Positions 45,658 through 55,880 of a stretch of DNA of 64,000 bases are shown one piece after another; the stretch's first letter is position 1, and the number at the start of each line of letters is the position of its first letter. The stretch covers positions 22,976 through 86,975 of the forward strand of contig DDIU01000022.1 of the NCBI GenBank assembly GCA_002338655.1, written 5' to 3'. The DNA is from Flammeovirgaceae bacterium UBA1842 (GTDB lineage: Bacteria; Bacteroidota; Bacteroidia; Cytophagales; Cyclobacteriaceae). A program made the position numbers and the translations under genes. Under the pieces are notes generated by a model, which saw nothing but the letters and a program-made list of their open reading frames with translations, had not been told where the DNA came from and made no database searches.

Positions 45658-46218
45658 ATGAGTATATTTAACATTCGATCGAGAATATTGATAAAGAATC
45701 TTGGTAAGGGTATCTTAAGCCTTGCGGTCATTATCATTGGCTATTATTTTGTTCAAAAGTATACCCATTTTGATCAGTTTCTAGAAAACATTTCAAGATG
45801 GCCACTATTAGTGTATGGAGTATTTACTGCTTCTGAAGTTATATTTGGCATTATTCCACCTGAGCTTTTTATGATATGGTCAATCAAACATGGGATATTC
45901 GAAACCTATGTCGCAAATGTCGCATTATTGGCCATTATCTCCTACTCGGCAGGGGTATTGGGTTATTATATAGGTTCGCAATTACGAGGTGTAGAATTTT
46001 TTAAGCCGATCTTTGATAAATATATTCGTAAGTATAGAAATATTCTCAACAGATATGGGGGCTTTCTTATTATTATTGGGGCAATAACCCCGGTGCCTTT
46101 TTCGGCAATATGTATGCTCGTAGGGGCTACAAAGTTTAATTTCAGTAGGTTTCTATTGATATCTTCCACAAGGTTTTTGCGGTTTGCAGCCTATTCAGTG
46201 GCTATTTACTATTTCTAG
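45658..46218 (+). CDS. VTT/DedA-like membrane protein (YqaA type)
   Basis: This 186-residue membrane protein has about four to five helices. The central segment GAITPVPFSAICMLVGATKFNF and its following Arg-rich helix resemble the VTT (SNARE-associated/DedA) domain found in scramblase-type lipid transporters. Typical DedA acidic residues in the first re-entrant loop are present as EVIFGIIPPELF. It lies six bases upstream of hemH and six bases after the GNAT gene, so they are co-transcribed. A lipid-flipping role is inferred from the family. Confidence 0.8.
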   Translation: MSIFNIRSRILIKNLGKGILSLAVIIIGYYFVQKYTHFDQFLENISRWPLLVYGVFTASEVIFGIIPPELFMIWSIKHGIFETYVANVALLAIISYSAGVLGYYIGSQLRGVEFFKPIFDKYIRKYRNILNRYGGFLIIIGAITPVPFSAICMLVGATKFNFSRFLLISSTRFLRFAAYSVAIYYF

Positions 46219-46224
46219 AAAGAT

Positions 46225-47232
46225 ATGAAAGGAAGAACAGGTGTATTGTTAATTAATTTGGGAACTCCCGATAGCCCAAAAGTGGGTGACGTGAGGTCTT
46301 ATTTGTTTCAGTTTCTCAATGATCCAAGGGTAATAGACATTCCAAAATTACTGCGCTTTTTACTTGTAAATTTTATAATCGTGCCCTTTAGGGCGCCAAA
46401 TTCATCAAAAATTTATAAAAAGTTATGGACTGACGAAGGGTCGCCACTCCTACTTATAAGTGAAAATGTAGCTAGAAAACTTGATAATGAGTTGGGTGCT
46501 GATTACGATGTACATCTTGCCATGCGCTACAAGAACCCGAATATTGTTGATGTTCTTGGGAAAATGAAAAAGGAAAACTATAGTAGGATAATTGTTCTTA
46601 CCATGTTTCCCCAGTATGCTTCAGCAAGTACAGGCTCCGCTTATGAATTGGTGATGGATACTGTTAAAAAATGGTGGGTGATCCCCGAAATCAGATTTGT
46701 TGGTCAGTATTTTGACCACCCTGATTTTATTGCCGCCATTGTCGATCGGGCCTCTAAATACACGTTATCCGATTATGATCACATTCTATTTTCATATCAC
46801 GGATTGCCCGTTAGGCAAGTTGATAAAGTATATAACGATGGGCTATGTGACGATAGGGATTGCGAACATGAACTTACGGAAGAAAATCAATACTGCTACA
46901 AGGCAACATGCTACGCAACTACAAGGTTAATAGCAGCGCAATTACAACTTAAGCCTGAGCAATACACCGTTTGTTTTCAATCCCGTTTAAATAAGAATTG
47001 GATTGAACCCTTTTCGGACAAGGTGGTGGAAGAAAAAGCCAAACAAGGAGCAAAAAAGCTGCTTATATTTTCACCTGCATTTACCGCTGACTGCTTAGAG
47101 ACTATTATTGAGATTGGTGACGAATATCAAGAGATATTTGAAGCAAATGGTGGGGAAAAGGTACAGTTGGTAGAGAGCCTCAATGAGCACCCACGCTGGA
47201 TCCAATGCTTGAAATCGTTGGTGTTGAGTTAA
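46225..47232 (+). CDS. hemH: Ferrochelatase
   Basis: This enzyme inserts Fe2+ into protoporphyrin IX (or coproporphyrin). At 335 residues it has the family features LLINLGTPDSP at the N-terminus, FSYHGLPVRQ with metal-binding His192, a C-rich stretch (CYKATCYATTR), FQSRLNKNWIEPF and a C-terminal ADCLETIIEI with the catalytic Glu. It is the last gene of a probable four-gene unit with the kinase, GNAT and VTT genes. Heme genes hemD and hemW are elsewhere in the window. Confidence 0.97.
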   Translation: MKGRTGVLLINLGTPDSPKVGDVRSYLFQFLNDPRVIDIPKLLRFLLVNFIIVPFRAPNSSKIYKKLWTDEGSPLLLISENVARKLDNELGADYDVHLAMRYKNPNIVDVLGKMKKENYSRIIVLTMFPQYASASTGSAYELVMDTVKKWWVIPEIRFVGQYFDHPDFIAAIVDRASKYTLSDYDHILFSYHGLPVRQVDKVYNDGLCDDRDCEHELTEENQYCYKATCYATTRLIAAQLQLKPEQYTVCFQSRLNKNWIEPFSDKVVEEKAKQGAKKLLIFSPAFTADCLETIIEIGDEYQEIFEANGGEKVQLVESLNEHPRWIQCLKSLVLS

Positions 47233-47409
47233 TTTATTTGTATTCCATCATAAAACTTACATGTTCAAAATAGAATACATCCGACTTTTTTATCGGAAAA
47301 ATACCTTACTATATAGCAATAACACAAGCATCGAGAATTAATAGTTACTTTTATTTTCAATAGCGCATTTATTTTTTTAATTTATGTCGTTTTACTCACT
47401 TGAAGTCAA

Positions 47410-48159
47410 ATGAAAATTAACTATTTTATTATCATACTTTTGGTCATTTGTTCTACCTCACTAATGGCACAAAGCTTAACCAATATTAAAGCACAGCTTG
47501 TTGATGAGAAAGTTATAATTTCTTATGACCTAACTACCCCAGCAAAGGATCACAAGTTTGATGTTGAGCTCTATAGTTCAGATAATAATTATAGAGCGCC
47601 ATTGACTTTAGTAAAAGGGGATGTAGGCAAAGAAATTTTGCCAGGTACGCAAAAGCGAATAGAATGGGATGCCAAAAGTGAACTCAAGAAATACAAGGGC
47701 AATATTACATTCGAAATTAGGGCAACACTTGTTGCTGCAATGATCACATTTAAAAACCCTATTGATGACACTCAATTTAGGCGTGGCAGAACATATCAAA
47801 TTGATTGGTCTGGAGGGAAGAATAATCCCAAGTTCGATTTGGATCTTTATCGCAATAATGTAAAGATGGAAGCCATTGGCAAAACAGATGGCAAGAAAAA
47901 TTACACCTGGACAATACCGATGTCTAGAAAACCGGGGAAATATCAAATTAAACTTGTTGATAACCAAACAAATGTAGCTACAACCCATGAGTTTAAAATC
48001 GGGCGGAAAATACCTTTAGTATTAAAAGTAGCTCCGATATTAGTTGTTGGTGCTTTAGTTGGTGTTTTGGCTACAGGAGGAGGTGGAGGTGAAACACCGC
48101 CAGTGATTAATCCGGAAGTGAATAATTTACCTGACCCACCTGGTACACCTGGTAATTAA
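47410..48159 (+). CDS. Exported Ig-like protein with C-terminal membrane anchor (Kre9/KNH-like domain)
   Basis: The signal peptide ends near LMAQ. Residues ~22-110 are a beta-sandwich domain (SLTNIKAQLVDEKVIISYDL) of a type that Bacteroidota often join to caspase or SUMF1 domains. Residues ~115-195 resemble the Ser-Thr-rich/Kre9-KNH module (FRRGRTYQIDWSGG, YTWTIP, GKYQIKLVD). A hydrophobic helix at ~200-222 is followed by a Gly-rich and Pro-rich tail. The stop codon overlaps a possible upstream start of the giant gene. It is the first gene of the exported four-gene operon. Function unknown; presumed surface or periplasmic. Confidence 0.72.
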   Translation: MKINYFIIILLVICSTSLMAQSLTNIKAQLVDEKVIISYDLTTPAKDHKFDVELYSSDNNYRAPLTLVKGDVGKEILPGTQKRIEWDAKSELKKYKGNITFEIRATLVAAMITFKNPIDDTQFRRGRTYQIDWSGGKNNPKFDLDLYRNNVKMEAIGKTDGKKNYTWTIPMSRKPGKYQIKLVDNQTNVATTHEFKIGRKIPLVLKVAPILVVGALVGVLATGGGGGETPPVINPEVNNLPDPPGTPGN

Positions 48160-48182
48160 TGATTGGCTTAATAAATGGAATT

Positions 48183-51100
48183 ATGATAAAAAAATACCTA
48201 TCCATCTATATTATACTGATTTGTCTCATTTCAGTTGAATCAATAGGACAAAATTTCTCTCGAATATTTTCAGGAGACATAGTCAATAATGGTGGTATAT
48301 CCCTAGGGGCGATTTGGGGCGACTATAATAATGATGGTTTTGTAGATTTATTTGTGCCCAATGCCAATAATGAGAACAACTTTCTTTACAAGAATAATGG
48401 AGATGGTACTTTCACACGGGTTACAACCGGGGCAATAGTTAGTGACCAAGGCCATTCAATCAGTGCCAGTTGGGGCGATTTTGACAATGACCGCGACTTA
48501 GATTTGTTTGTAACTAACTCCGGACAAGACAATTTTTTGTATATAAATAATGGTAATGGCACATTTACTAAGGATACGGAGAGCGTGGTACTCTCTGCAG
48601 GTGATCAAGGATGCGCCTGGGGGGATTATGATAATGATGGGTGGCTTGATTTAGTGGTAACATCCGATAATATGGTGAGTAATGTTTTGTACCATAATAA
48701 TGGAGATGGGACCTTTACAAAAATCATGAATGAAATTGGAAGTGGAGCTTCTGTTGGAGTAAATTGGGTAGATTTTGATAATGATAATGACTTAGACTTA
48801 TTTATTGTCAATTATAATGAAGCAAACTTTCTTTTTGTCAATGAGGGTGATGGAACTTTTTCAAATTTCAATAATGGTAATTTAGAAATTGTTACAGATG
48901 TAGAATCTTCATGGAGTGCTAGTTGGGGTGACTATGACAATAATGGATTTTTGGATTTAATCGTTGCAAACAAAAGTGGAGCAAATTCTCTATACAAAAA
49001 TGTCGGAGGTGTTTTTGTAAAAGAAGTAGCAGGTGATTTAGGTATTGACGCAGCTGATTCTGAAGGTACTGCATGGGGCGATTATGACAACGATGGCTGG
49101 CTCGATCTATATGTTTCTAATTCTAATACTAATGCTAACTTACTTTACAAAAATAATGGGGGCACATTTACAAGCATAATTGGGTCGTACCCAACCTCTG
49201 ATATTGGGACTACTACTGGCACAGCTTGGGCGGATTATGATAATGATGGAGACTTAGACTTATTTGTTGCCAATGCCTCTGGAGATAATTATTTATACCA
49301 AAATAATAATTCAGGCAACTATTTAGATATAGAACTACGAGGAATTAAGCAATATCCGTTTGGTACTGGGGCAAAGGTTAGGTTAAATTATACTGATGCG
49401 TCAAGTTCCACCTTCTATAATATAACCCAGTCAACAACACAATCTGGCAATCGTGGACAAAGTCCAAATCGGCTTCATTTTGGAGTGGGGAGTGCTACTA
49501 ATATAGCTACCTTAAACGTATTCTGGCCGAATGGAACAATGACACTTTTGCAGAATGTTGGGATAAACCAAAAGTTAACAATAAAGGGACAAGGGCCTAA
49601 TTTATACTTTTATAATGGTTATGCAGTTTCCCAATATGCATTTGCCAAGGCTGGTTCACGACTTAATCTAACCGCCTATGTTGGAAACAATGGTGATTTC
49701 AGCTCCAATTTTTCTTCTTTAAAATATTATATATCTACCGACCAGGTGTTCGATAATGATGATGTTTACCTGGGTGCTCAAGATTTACCATCCTTTTCTG
49801 CTAATAACATACGGTCCCTCACAGCGGCTCCTACTGTACCATCTTCAATGGAACCTGGTACATATTATATTTTATTTGTTTTAGATAATGATAATCTGGT
49901 TACAGAAACGGATGAAACTGACAATATTCAAACTGAATTATTGGAGATTGTGGATTTTGATTTACCAGATTTTGAAGTGACACAGTTTTATTTCGAAATG
50001 AAAAAATTAAATCCTGGACAATCTTTTGTAATCTCTGATGGTATATTGAACAATGGAACGGGCGATGGAACAGCAGTTAATATTCAGTACATACTTTCAA
50101 CAGATGTGATCGTAGATGGGGGTGATATAGTACTTGATTCGTTTGAAAAGGATTTGCCTGCTGGGACAAGTACATTTGTTGAAAGAACACTAACAATCCC
50201 GCCATCTACTCCAAAGGGAACATATTATCTAATAGAAATTGTAGATCGGAATGATGATATTTTAGAATTGGATGAAACCAACAATGTTGATGATTATCAA
50301 GACGATCAGATAATTGAAGTGACATTAAAGCCCTCACCACCCACTAATTTAATTGCCGAAGTTATAAGCGATAATCAGGTGAACCTTACTTGGACGGACA
50401 ATTCCAACAATGCAGCATATGGGGAACAACAATTTACAGTAGTTAGAGATGGCGCAGATATAGCTACTATCGGTATGAACTCCGAGAGCTTTTCGGATTT
50501 TTCAGTTGCTGTAGGCGGATTTTATAAGTATGAAGTTTATGGTATAAGATATGATAATGTTACCGTAAATGATGTCAATGGAAATATAACATCAGTGGTT
50601 TCCAACCCAGTTTCAGGTGGAATTAATACCAGTAGTCAAGTGGCAAGAGTTGACCGCAGTATCGATCCCCTTTCTGGTTTTTATTTTGAGGTTCCCTTTA
50701 AATTAAATGTTGATACGCCATTTAAGCTTAAAGTTTATTCACCTTTCGGAGGTGCTACTGTGAAATTTAAAATTGAAAACTCTGATAACCCATCTGAGTT
50801 TGTTGAAAGGGATCAAACAATAACATCAGCGAGTATTTGGGAAGACTTGGTGTTCGATTTTACCAGTGAATCGGCTGATACTTACGACATTATTACACTT
50901 TATTTGGATTATGGATCAGTTGCATCAAACACCTTCTATTTTGATGACATTACATTACCTAGCCAAACTATAGACTTTGAAACAGGCCAGTTACAGGTGC
51001 GTGTGGAATCTGATAGGTCAAATAGTGCTTCAGCTTTTATTTTAGATCCAAATTGTACATTTGATATTCCTACTAATGTAACTTGGACGGCAGTTCCAGA

Positions 51101-54100
51101 AACACCATATTGTGGAAATGATCCTGGGGCGGTCAACAATGCAGTTGTTATTGAAGATTTGGGAGATGGTAGATATAGTATAAGTGATTTACTTGCAAGA
51201 TCGTACTTATTATGTGGTTATGATGTTGACGAACCAGCTATATTTTCAAGTCCCTGCGATGGGCAATTTGTGGAAGCGAATGGCGGGAGTGGCTGGGGTT
51301 TTCGGGCAAATGGACTTATTACTTATGACGAAGGTACTAGTACATTAAGGATTCCATTTACTGATTATGGCAATAACATTGACCATGTTACTATCTTGAC
51401 GGCTAACGCCACCGGAATATTTCCTACCAAGCCAGGTAATCTTGTGGCTGAGGGGATATCTGGCTCTCAGGTAAGCTTAGAATGGGCTTCTTCTAGTAAT
51501 GCCGATACTTATACGATTCAGCGATCCACCTCTTCCGGTTCAGGGTTCACTTTTTTAGTCACCATTTCAGCAAGTACATCTAAATATGTAGATGCAAATA
51601 ATTTGGTAGAAGGGACTCGTTATTATTACAGGGTTAGGGCTTCGAATGCACAGGGAGACTCTCCATTTAGCGATGAATCAAGCACAATTCCAATTGTAGC
51701 TAAATTCCAGAAAATTGTTAGTGGTGAACTGGTAGAAAGTACTTCAGGTCAGGGTTCAGCTTGGGGTGATTATGACAATGACGGAGATTTGGATTTGTTC
51801 ACACCATCATTTTCGGGTTTTCCCAATTTCTTTTTTGAAAACAATGGAGATGGTACATTTACCCGCTTACTAGGTAGTAACATTGTTGAAGATACGGTTA
51901 CATCAAGAAGTGCTTCTTGGGCGGATGTAAATAATGACGGTGAATTGGATTTGTTTGTTGCCAGTGCAGATACCTTAGGGTTTTTATTTGTGAATAATGG
52001 AGATAAGACATTCACCAAAACCACTGTCGGTGACGAAGGTGATAATCAATTTCAAACTTCAGCTTGGGCAGATTATGACAATGATGGATTCGTTGATTTA
52101 TTTGTGGGAAGAATAAATGGGTTTTCGGGCCAGCCAAACTATTTATTCAGAAATAATGGAGATAACACTTTCTCAAAAGTAACGTCAGACAAATTTCCTG
52201 ATGACAATAATGCGACCTCTTGGGGGGCAGCATGGGCTGACTATGACCTAGATGGTGACCCTGATCTTTTTGTAGCCAACAGGTACGGGCAACAGGACCT
52301 TTTATATCAAAATAATGGTGATGGCTCTTTTACATTGGTGGACAATATATTGACCAGCGGGTTTGCTGACTCAAGATCACCATCTTGGGGTGACTATGAT
52401 AATGATGGTGACCCAGATTTATATGTTGGTACCGCAAATACATTACCCAATTTACTATATCAAAACAATGGCGATGGTACGTTTACAAAAATCACCTCTG
52501 GAATAATTGTAGATAACGAGCTTGCAGTTTACGGAAGTTCATGGGGAGATTATAACAATGATGGCTGGCTAGACTTATTTGTAGCTGTATACGGGTTTAA
52601 TCAAGTTTATACAAATAATGGTGATGGGACTTTTTCTCTGTTAGTAGGAGAACCACTGGTAGAGAATTCAGATTTTACGATAGGGGGATCGTTCGGTGAT
52701 TATAACAACGATGGGTACTTGGACCTAATTGTCCCAAATACACAAGGTTTAAGTAATGACCTGTATTTGAATAATGGAGATTTTGGCAATGGATATATTA
52801 ATATAAAATTAGTAGGCACAGCCTCAAATACATCAGCCATTGGAGCCAAAGTGGAACTTACAGCAAACGGTATGACTCAATATCAGGAAGTATCCGGACA
52901 AACAGGATATGGTAGTCAAAATAGTCTTAATCTTGAGTTTGGGCTAGGGGGAGCTTCATCAATCGATAACCTCATTGTTTACTGGCCTTCCGGTTCTGTC
53001 CAAACTTTAAATAATGTTGCCAAAGATCAATTCATAACAATTTATGAAGACACAAGTGGCCCAGAGATTACATTGGTAGATGTTCCAAACACATTTTCGA
53101 ATGCTGCTGCTGTTTTATTCAAGGCAGATATAACTGATGTTTCCGGTGTTGAATCTGTTAAAGGATTTTACAGAGGACTAACTGCAAGCCCCGATGATAG
53201 TTGGATAATGATGGACAATGCGGTAGCCACTGATGATCGGTATGAAATTACACTTAAGGAAGATTACTTTGATGAACTAGGGATCAATGCTTATTTTTTG
53301 GCAGAGGATATATTAGGGAACACAAGTTCGAGTGATACTGTATTTATTTATCTTGATTTTGAGGATACTGATGCTACTTTATCTGGATTAGTTGCAGGTT
53401 CAGAAGTCAAGGACTATCAGATGATTTCCGTGCCATTAGATTTAGATCAGTCAGGGGTGGCGGCAGTGTTTAGTGAGCTCGGTGCTTACGATAAAGCTCA
53501 GTGGCGTGTATTTCATTATCAAGGTGATAAAAACGTTGAATTTCAAAGTGGTTTATCATCAATTGATCGAGGCAAAGGATATTGGTTCATTGCCAAGTCA
53601 ACACCAGCTTCCCTACAGGCAGGTTCAGGTGACAATGCTCTGACCGATGACGAACCCTTTTCGATACAATTGTCCCAAGGATGGAATCAGATAGGAAATC
53701 CGTATGCATTTAACGTCTTGTGGCAGGATGTTTTAGATTTCAATGGCATTACAACGGCACAGGTAAGTGAACTTTTTACTTTTAGTAATGGCAGCTATAC
53801 CTCTTCAGATCGCTTAATGAAGTACAAAGGGGCATTTGTAGAAGCTCCGGCTGCAATAAATATATTAATTCCATACCAAAAGAATTCTGGTGCACAAGGT
53901 GGTAGAACATCGAAAAACGGGAAGCAAGATCGAAGTGAATTCAATAGTCGAAACTGGGAATTGCCATTTGAATTGATATCCGGTGATATTACCTATGACC
54001 TCTCAGCTATAGGAATGAATGAGGCTGCAAAAATTGATAGGGATCAATTTGATCGATTGGCACTGCCAAGGTTTATTGAATACTTAGATGTTGTTATTGA

Positions 54101-54686
54101 ACATGATGATTATTACTATAAGGATTTTACAAAAGACATTATACCTTCAGCGCCTAATCATGTTTGGAATTTTAAGGCAGGTTCTAATATGAGATCAAAG
54201 GATTTAGAATTGAAGTGGGATATGGATTATTTAAATCAATCGGATAACAATTTCAAACTTCTGGATGTGTCAACTAATAAAATTATAGACATGAAGGCGG
54301 AGAGTAGCTATGTATTCAGCAATCAGGAGAACAGAAATTTCAAATTGTTTTATGGAGACGATGACTTTATAAATAAAGAAATGAACCCCTCTGAAATTGG
54401 TATGGGTAAGGCTTATCCAAATCCCTTTGATGACTTGGTTACTATCCCCTATTATTTGTCAGTTCAATCTGAGGAGTATAATATCGAGGTTGCCGTATAT
54501 AATTCTAACGGTAAGCGAGTTTTTCAGATTATTAGTGAACAAAATGTTGAACCAGGCTACCACTTTTTAGAATGGAACGGACGGGGTAACAATGGACAAA
54601 AACTAGTTCAAGGTATTTACCTTATAAAGATGACAACAAATGGAACTGAACGTAAAGAGTTCTATTCCCGAATAATATTAAAATAA
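48183..54686 (+). CDS. Giant T9SS-secreted protein with two FG-GAP propellers, ASPIC/UnbV, CARDB and FN3 domains
   Basis: This ~2,167-residue protein (start ATG 48183 gives a clean signal peptide; ATG 48159 also possible) has two blocks of seven FG-GAP/VCBS repeats, at ~45-362 and ~1194-1516. Each repeat carries a W-G/A-D-Y-D-N-D-G-x-x-D-L-like calcium-binding loop. Each block is followed by an ASPIC/UnbV domain (~383-470 and ~1540-1622). Between the blocks lie two CARDB-like domains (~475-717), FN3 (~720-810), a carbohydrate-binding-like domain (~815-930), an unassigned domain and another FN3 (~1083-1170). The C-terminus is a type A T9SS sorting domain with YPNPFDD at ~2078. It is likely a surface adhesin or ligand-binding protein. 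Confidence 0.9.
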   Translation: MIKKYLSIYIILICLISVESIGQNFSRIFSGDIVNNGGISLGAIWGDYNNDGFVDLFVPNANNENNFLYKNNGDGTFTRVTTGAIVSDQGHSISASWGDFDNDRDLDLFVTNSGQDNFLYINNGNGTFTKDTESVVLSAGDQGCAWGDYDNDGWLDLVVTSDNMVSNVLYHNNGDGTFTKIMNEIGSGASVGVNWVDFDNDNDLDLFIVNYNEANFLFVNEGDGTFSNFNNGNLEIVTDVESSWSASWGDYDNNGFLDLIVANKSGANSLYKNVGGVFVKEVAGDLGIDAADSEGTAWGDYDNDGWLDLYVSNSNTNANLLYKNNGGTFTSIIGSYPTSDIGTTTGTAWADYDNDGDLDLFVANASGDNYLYQNNNSGNYLDIELRGIKQYPFGTGAKVRLNYTDASSSTFYNITQSTTQSGNRGQSPNRLHFGVGSATNIATLNVFWPNGTMTLLQNVGINQKLTIKGQGPNLYFYNGYAVSQYAFAKAGSRLNLTAYVGNNGDFSSNFSSLKYYISTDQVFDNDDVYLGAQDLPSFSANNIRSLTAAPTVPSSMEPGTYYILFVLDNDNLVTETDETDNIQTELLEIVDFDLPDFEVTQFYFEMKKLNPGQSFVISDGILNNGTGDGTAVNIQYILSTDVIVDGGDIVLDSFEKDLPAGTSTFVERTLTIPPSTPKGTYYLIEIVDRNDDILELDETNNVDDYQDDQIIEVTLKPSPPTNLIAEVISDNQVNLTWTDNSNNAAYGEQQFTVVRDGADIATIGMNSESFSDFSVAVGGFYKYEVYGIRYDNVTVNDVNGNITSVVSNPVSGGINTSSQVARVDRSIDPLSGFYFEVPFKLNVDTPFKLKVYSPFGGATVKFKIENSDNPSEFVERDQTITSASIWEDLVFDFTSESADTYDIITLYLDYGSVASNTFYFDDITLPSQTIDFETGQLQVRVESDRSNSASAFILDPNCTFDIPTNVTWTAVPETPYCGNDPGAVNNAVVIEDLGDGRYSISDLLARSYLLCGYDVDEPAIFSSPCDGQFVEANGGSGWGFRANGLITYDEGTSTLRIPFTDYGNNIDHVTILTANATGIFPTKPGNLVAEGISGSQVSLEWASSSNADTYTIQRSTSSGSGFTFLVTISASTSKYVDANNLVEGTRYYYRVRASNAQGDSPFSDESSTIPIVAKFQKIVSGELVESTSGQGSAWGDYDNDGDLDLFTPSFSGFPNFFFENNGDGTFTRLLGSNIVEDTVTSRSASWADVNNDGELDLFVASADTLGFLFVNNGDKTFTKTTVGDEGDNQFQTSAWADYDNDGFVDLFVGRINGFSGQPNYLFRNNGDNTFSKVTSDKFPDDNNATSWGAAWADYDLDGDPDLFVANRYGQQDLLYQNNGDGSFTLVDNILTSGFADSRSPSWGDYDNDGDPDLYVGTANTLPNLLYQNNGDGTFTKITSGIIVDNELAVYGSSWGDYNNDGWLDLFVAVYGFNQVYTNNGDGTFSLLVGEPLVENSDFTIGGSFGDYNNDGYLDLIVPNTQGLSNDLYLNNGDFGNGYINIKLVGTASNTSAIGAKVELTANGMTQYQEVSGQTGYGSQNSLNLEFGLGGASSIDNLIVYWPSGSVQTLNNVAKDQFITIYEDTSGPEITLVDVPNTFSNAAAVLFKADITDVSGVESVKGFYRGLTASPDDSWIMMDNAVATDDRYEITLKEDYFDELGINAYFLAEDILGNTSSSDTVFIYLDFEDTDATLSGLVAGSEVKDYQMISVPLDLDQSGVAAVFSELGAYDKAQWRVFHYQGDKNVEFQSGLSSIDRGKGYWFIAKSTPASLQAGSGDNALTDDEPFSIQLSQGWNQIGNPYAFNVLWQDVLDFNGITTAQVSELFTFSNGSYTSSDRLMKYKGAFVEAPAAINILIPYQKNSGAQGGRTSKNGKQDRSEFNSRNWELPFELISGDITYDLSAIGMNEAAKIDRDQFDRLALPRFIEYLDVVIEHDDYYYKDFTKDIIPSAPNHVWNFKAGSNMRSKDLELKWDMDYLNQSDNNFKLLDVSTNKIIDMKAESSYVFSNQENRNFKLFYGDDDFINKEMNPSEIGMGKAYPNPFDDLVTIPYYLSVQSEEYNIEVAVYNSNGKRVFQIISEQNVEPGYHFLEWNGRGNNGQKLVQGIYLIKMTTNGTERKEFYSRIILK
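48300..49290 (+). repeat. First block of seven FG-GAP coding repeats
   Basis: Seven degenerate copies of a ~140-base coding unit each contain the segment for W-G-D-Y-D-N-D-G-x-x-D-L. Spacing varies, so the repetition reflects protein repeats rather than recent DNA duplication. Confidence 0.85.
51740..52760 (+). repeat. Second block of seven FG-GAP coding repeats
   Basis: Seven further copies of the same unit are followed by a second ASPIC/UnbV domain. The parallel with the first block suggests an ancient duplication of the propeller-plus-ASPIC unit. Confidence 0.85.
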
Positions 54687-54707
54687 ATGGAAACTAAAGA
54701 AAACATC

Positions 54708-55880
54708 ATGAAACGTTTATTTATTCTTATCGTTTTTTTTGTGTCTACTGTATCGCTGAATGCTCAGGTGATCAGTGGCAGAAGTAACACTATTTTTGTT
54801 GACATAGGCAATGAAGCTTCCAATAGTGGGGAGATAGTTATTGCATGGGTTTCTCCTAAAATATCTGAATCTGTTGCTCAAAGTAAGGAACTGGATTTAA
54901 AAATTGGGATTAATGCACCTTCAGAAATACTAAGTGTAAATCTCTATGTGAATGATTTGCCTGTTGGGAAGGACAGGGGATTTAAGGTGGTTGAAAAAAG
55001 CGAGAATAACTTTGACAAAACTTTGGAGAAGAAGTTAATCCTTGTTGATGGAAACAACGTGATTAAAGTGGTGGTTGAAACCCAAGATGGGTCTGCAGTG
55101 GATAGCCGCATAATTGATTTTAAAAATACAGCTGTAGCAAGTACTACGAGACGAGATTATGCTGTTTTGTTCGCAACTGACGAATACGATGAGTGGGGTG
55201 ATTTGGTAAATCCAATCAATGACTCTAAAACAATAGCTAAGGAACTCGAGGATAACTATGGTTTTAACGTGGAATTAATAACCAATAATTCGATTGATGA
55301 CATTTTAATAAAATTGAGGGAATATGCTACTAAAAGTTATATGGATGGGGATCAGCTATTCATCTTTTTTGCAGGTCACGGACAGTTTGATGAGGTATAT
55401 AAGACGGGGTATATTGTAGGTTCGAATTCTAAAATATCAGACCCAGCTAAAACCTCTTATTTATCTCATTCTGTATTAAGGGACGTTATTGATAATATTC
55501 CATCAAAGCATATTTTTCTAGCAATGGATGTTTGTTTTGGAGGCACCTTTGATCGTACAATTGCCAGTGCAGGCTCTAGGGGTCTCGATGCTATTTACGA
55601 TGAAATTACTCAAGAAGAGTATGTACAAAGAAAGCTTAGATTCAAAACCAGAAGGTACCTAACCTCAGGAGGGAAAGAATATGTGCCGGACGGCCGACCA
55701 GGTCAACACTCACCTTTTGCTCGTAAATTTATAGAAGCGCTTCGATCTTATGGTGGTCAAGATAGGATTCTAACCTTATCAGAGATAGCCAATTATGTTA
55801 GTAGAATTACTCCTGAGCCACGTTTCGATGAATTCGGATCTAATGAGCCTGGAAGTGATTTTGTGTTTGTAGCGAAATAA
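54708..55880 (+). CDS. Secreted caspase-like (C14) cysteine peptidase
   Basis: Residues 1-20 form a signal peptide (ending LNAQ). An Ig-like domain (~28-135, with IAWVSPKISESVAQSKELDL) precedes a caspase-fold domain (~142-390). The His-Cys dyad is intact: His224 in FFAGHGQFD and Cys276 in MDVCFGGTFD, numbered from the ATG at 54708. An in-frame ATG at 54687 adds seven residues but directly follows the previous stop. Cleavage after basic residues would be expected for metacaspases, but the S1 pocket cannot be read here. It lies 22 bases after the giant gene and next to a papain-fold protein in one operon. A signal peptide makes it extracytoplasmic. Confidence 0.9.
   Translation: MKRLFILIVFFVSTVSLNAQVISGRSNTIFVDIGNEASNSGEIVIAWVSPKISESVAQSKELDLKIGINAPSEILSVNLYVNDLPVGKDRGFKVVEKSENNFDKTLEKKLILVDGNNVIKVVVETQDGSAVDSRIIDFKNTAVASTTRRDYAVLFATDEYDEWGDLVNPINDSKTIAKELEDNYGFNVELITNNSIDDILIKLREYATKSYMDGDQLFIFFAGHGQFDEVYKTGYIVGSNSKISDPAKTSYLSHSVLRDVIDNIPSKHIFLAMDVCFGGTFDRTIASAGSRGLDAIYDEITQEEYVQRKLRFKTRRYLTSGGKEYVPDGRPGQHSPFARKFIEALRSYGGQDRILTLSEIANYVSRITPEPRFDEFGSNEPGSDFVFVAK

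Noticed and set aside
47280..47310. Hairpin TCCGA-TCGGA after hemH as a terminator
   Set aside because: Five-bp stem, followed by A-rich rather than T-rich sequence on the plus strand.
48300..52760. Repeated DNA units resembling a tandem-repeat or CRISPR-like array
   Set aside because: The repetition is in-frame protein repeats with diverged DNA and no constant spacer length.
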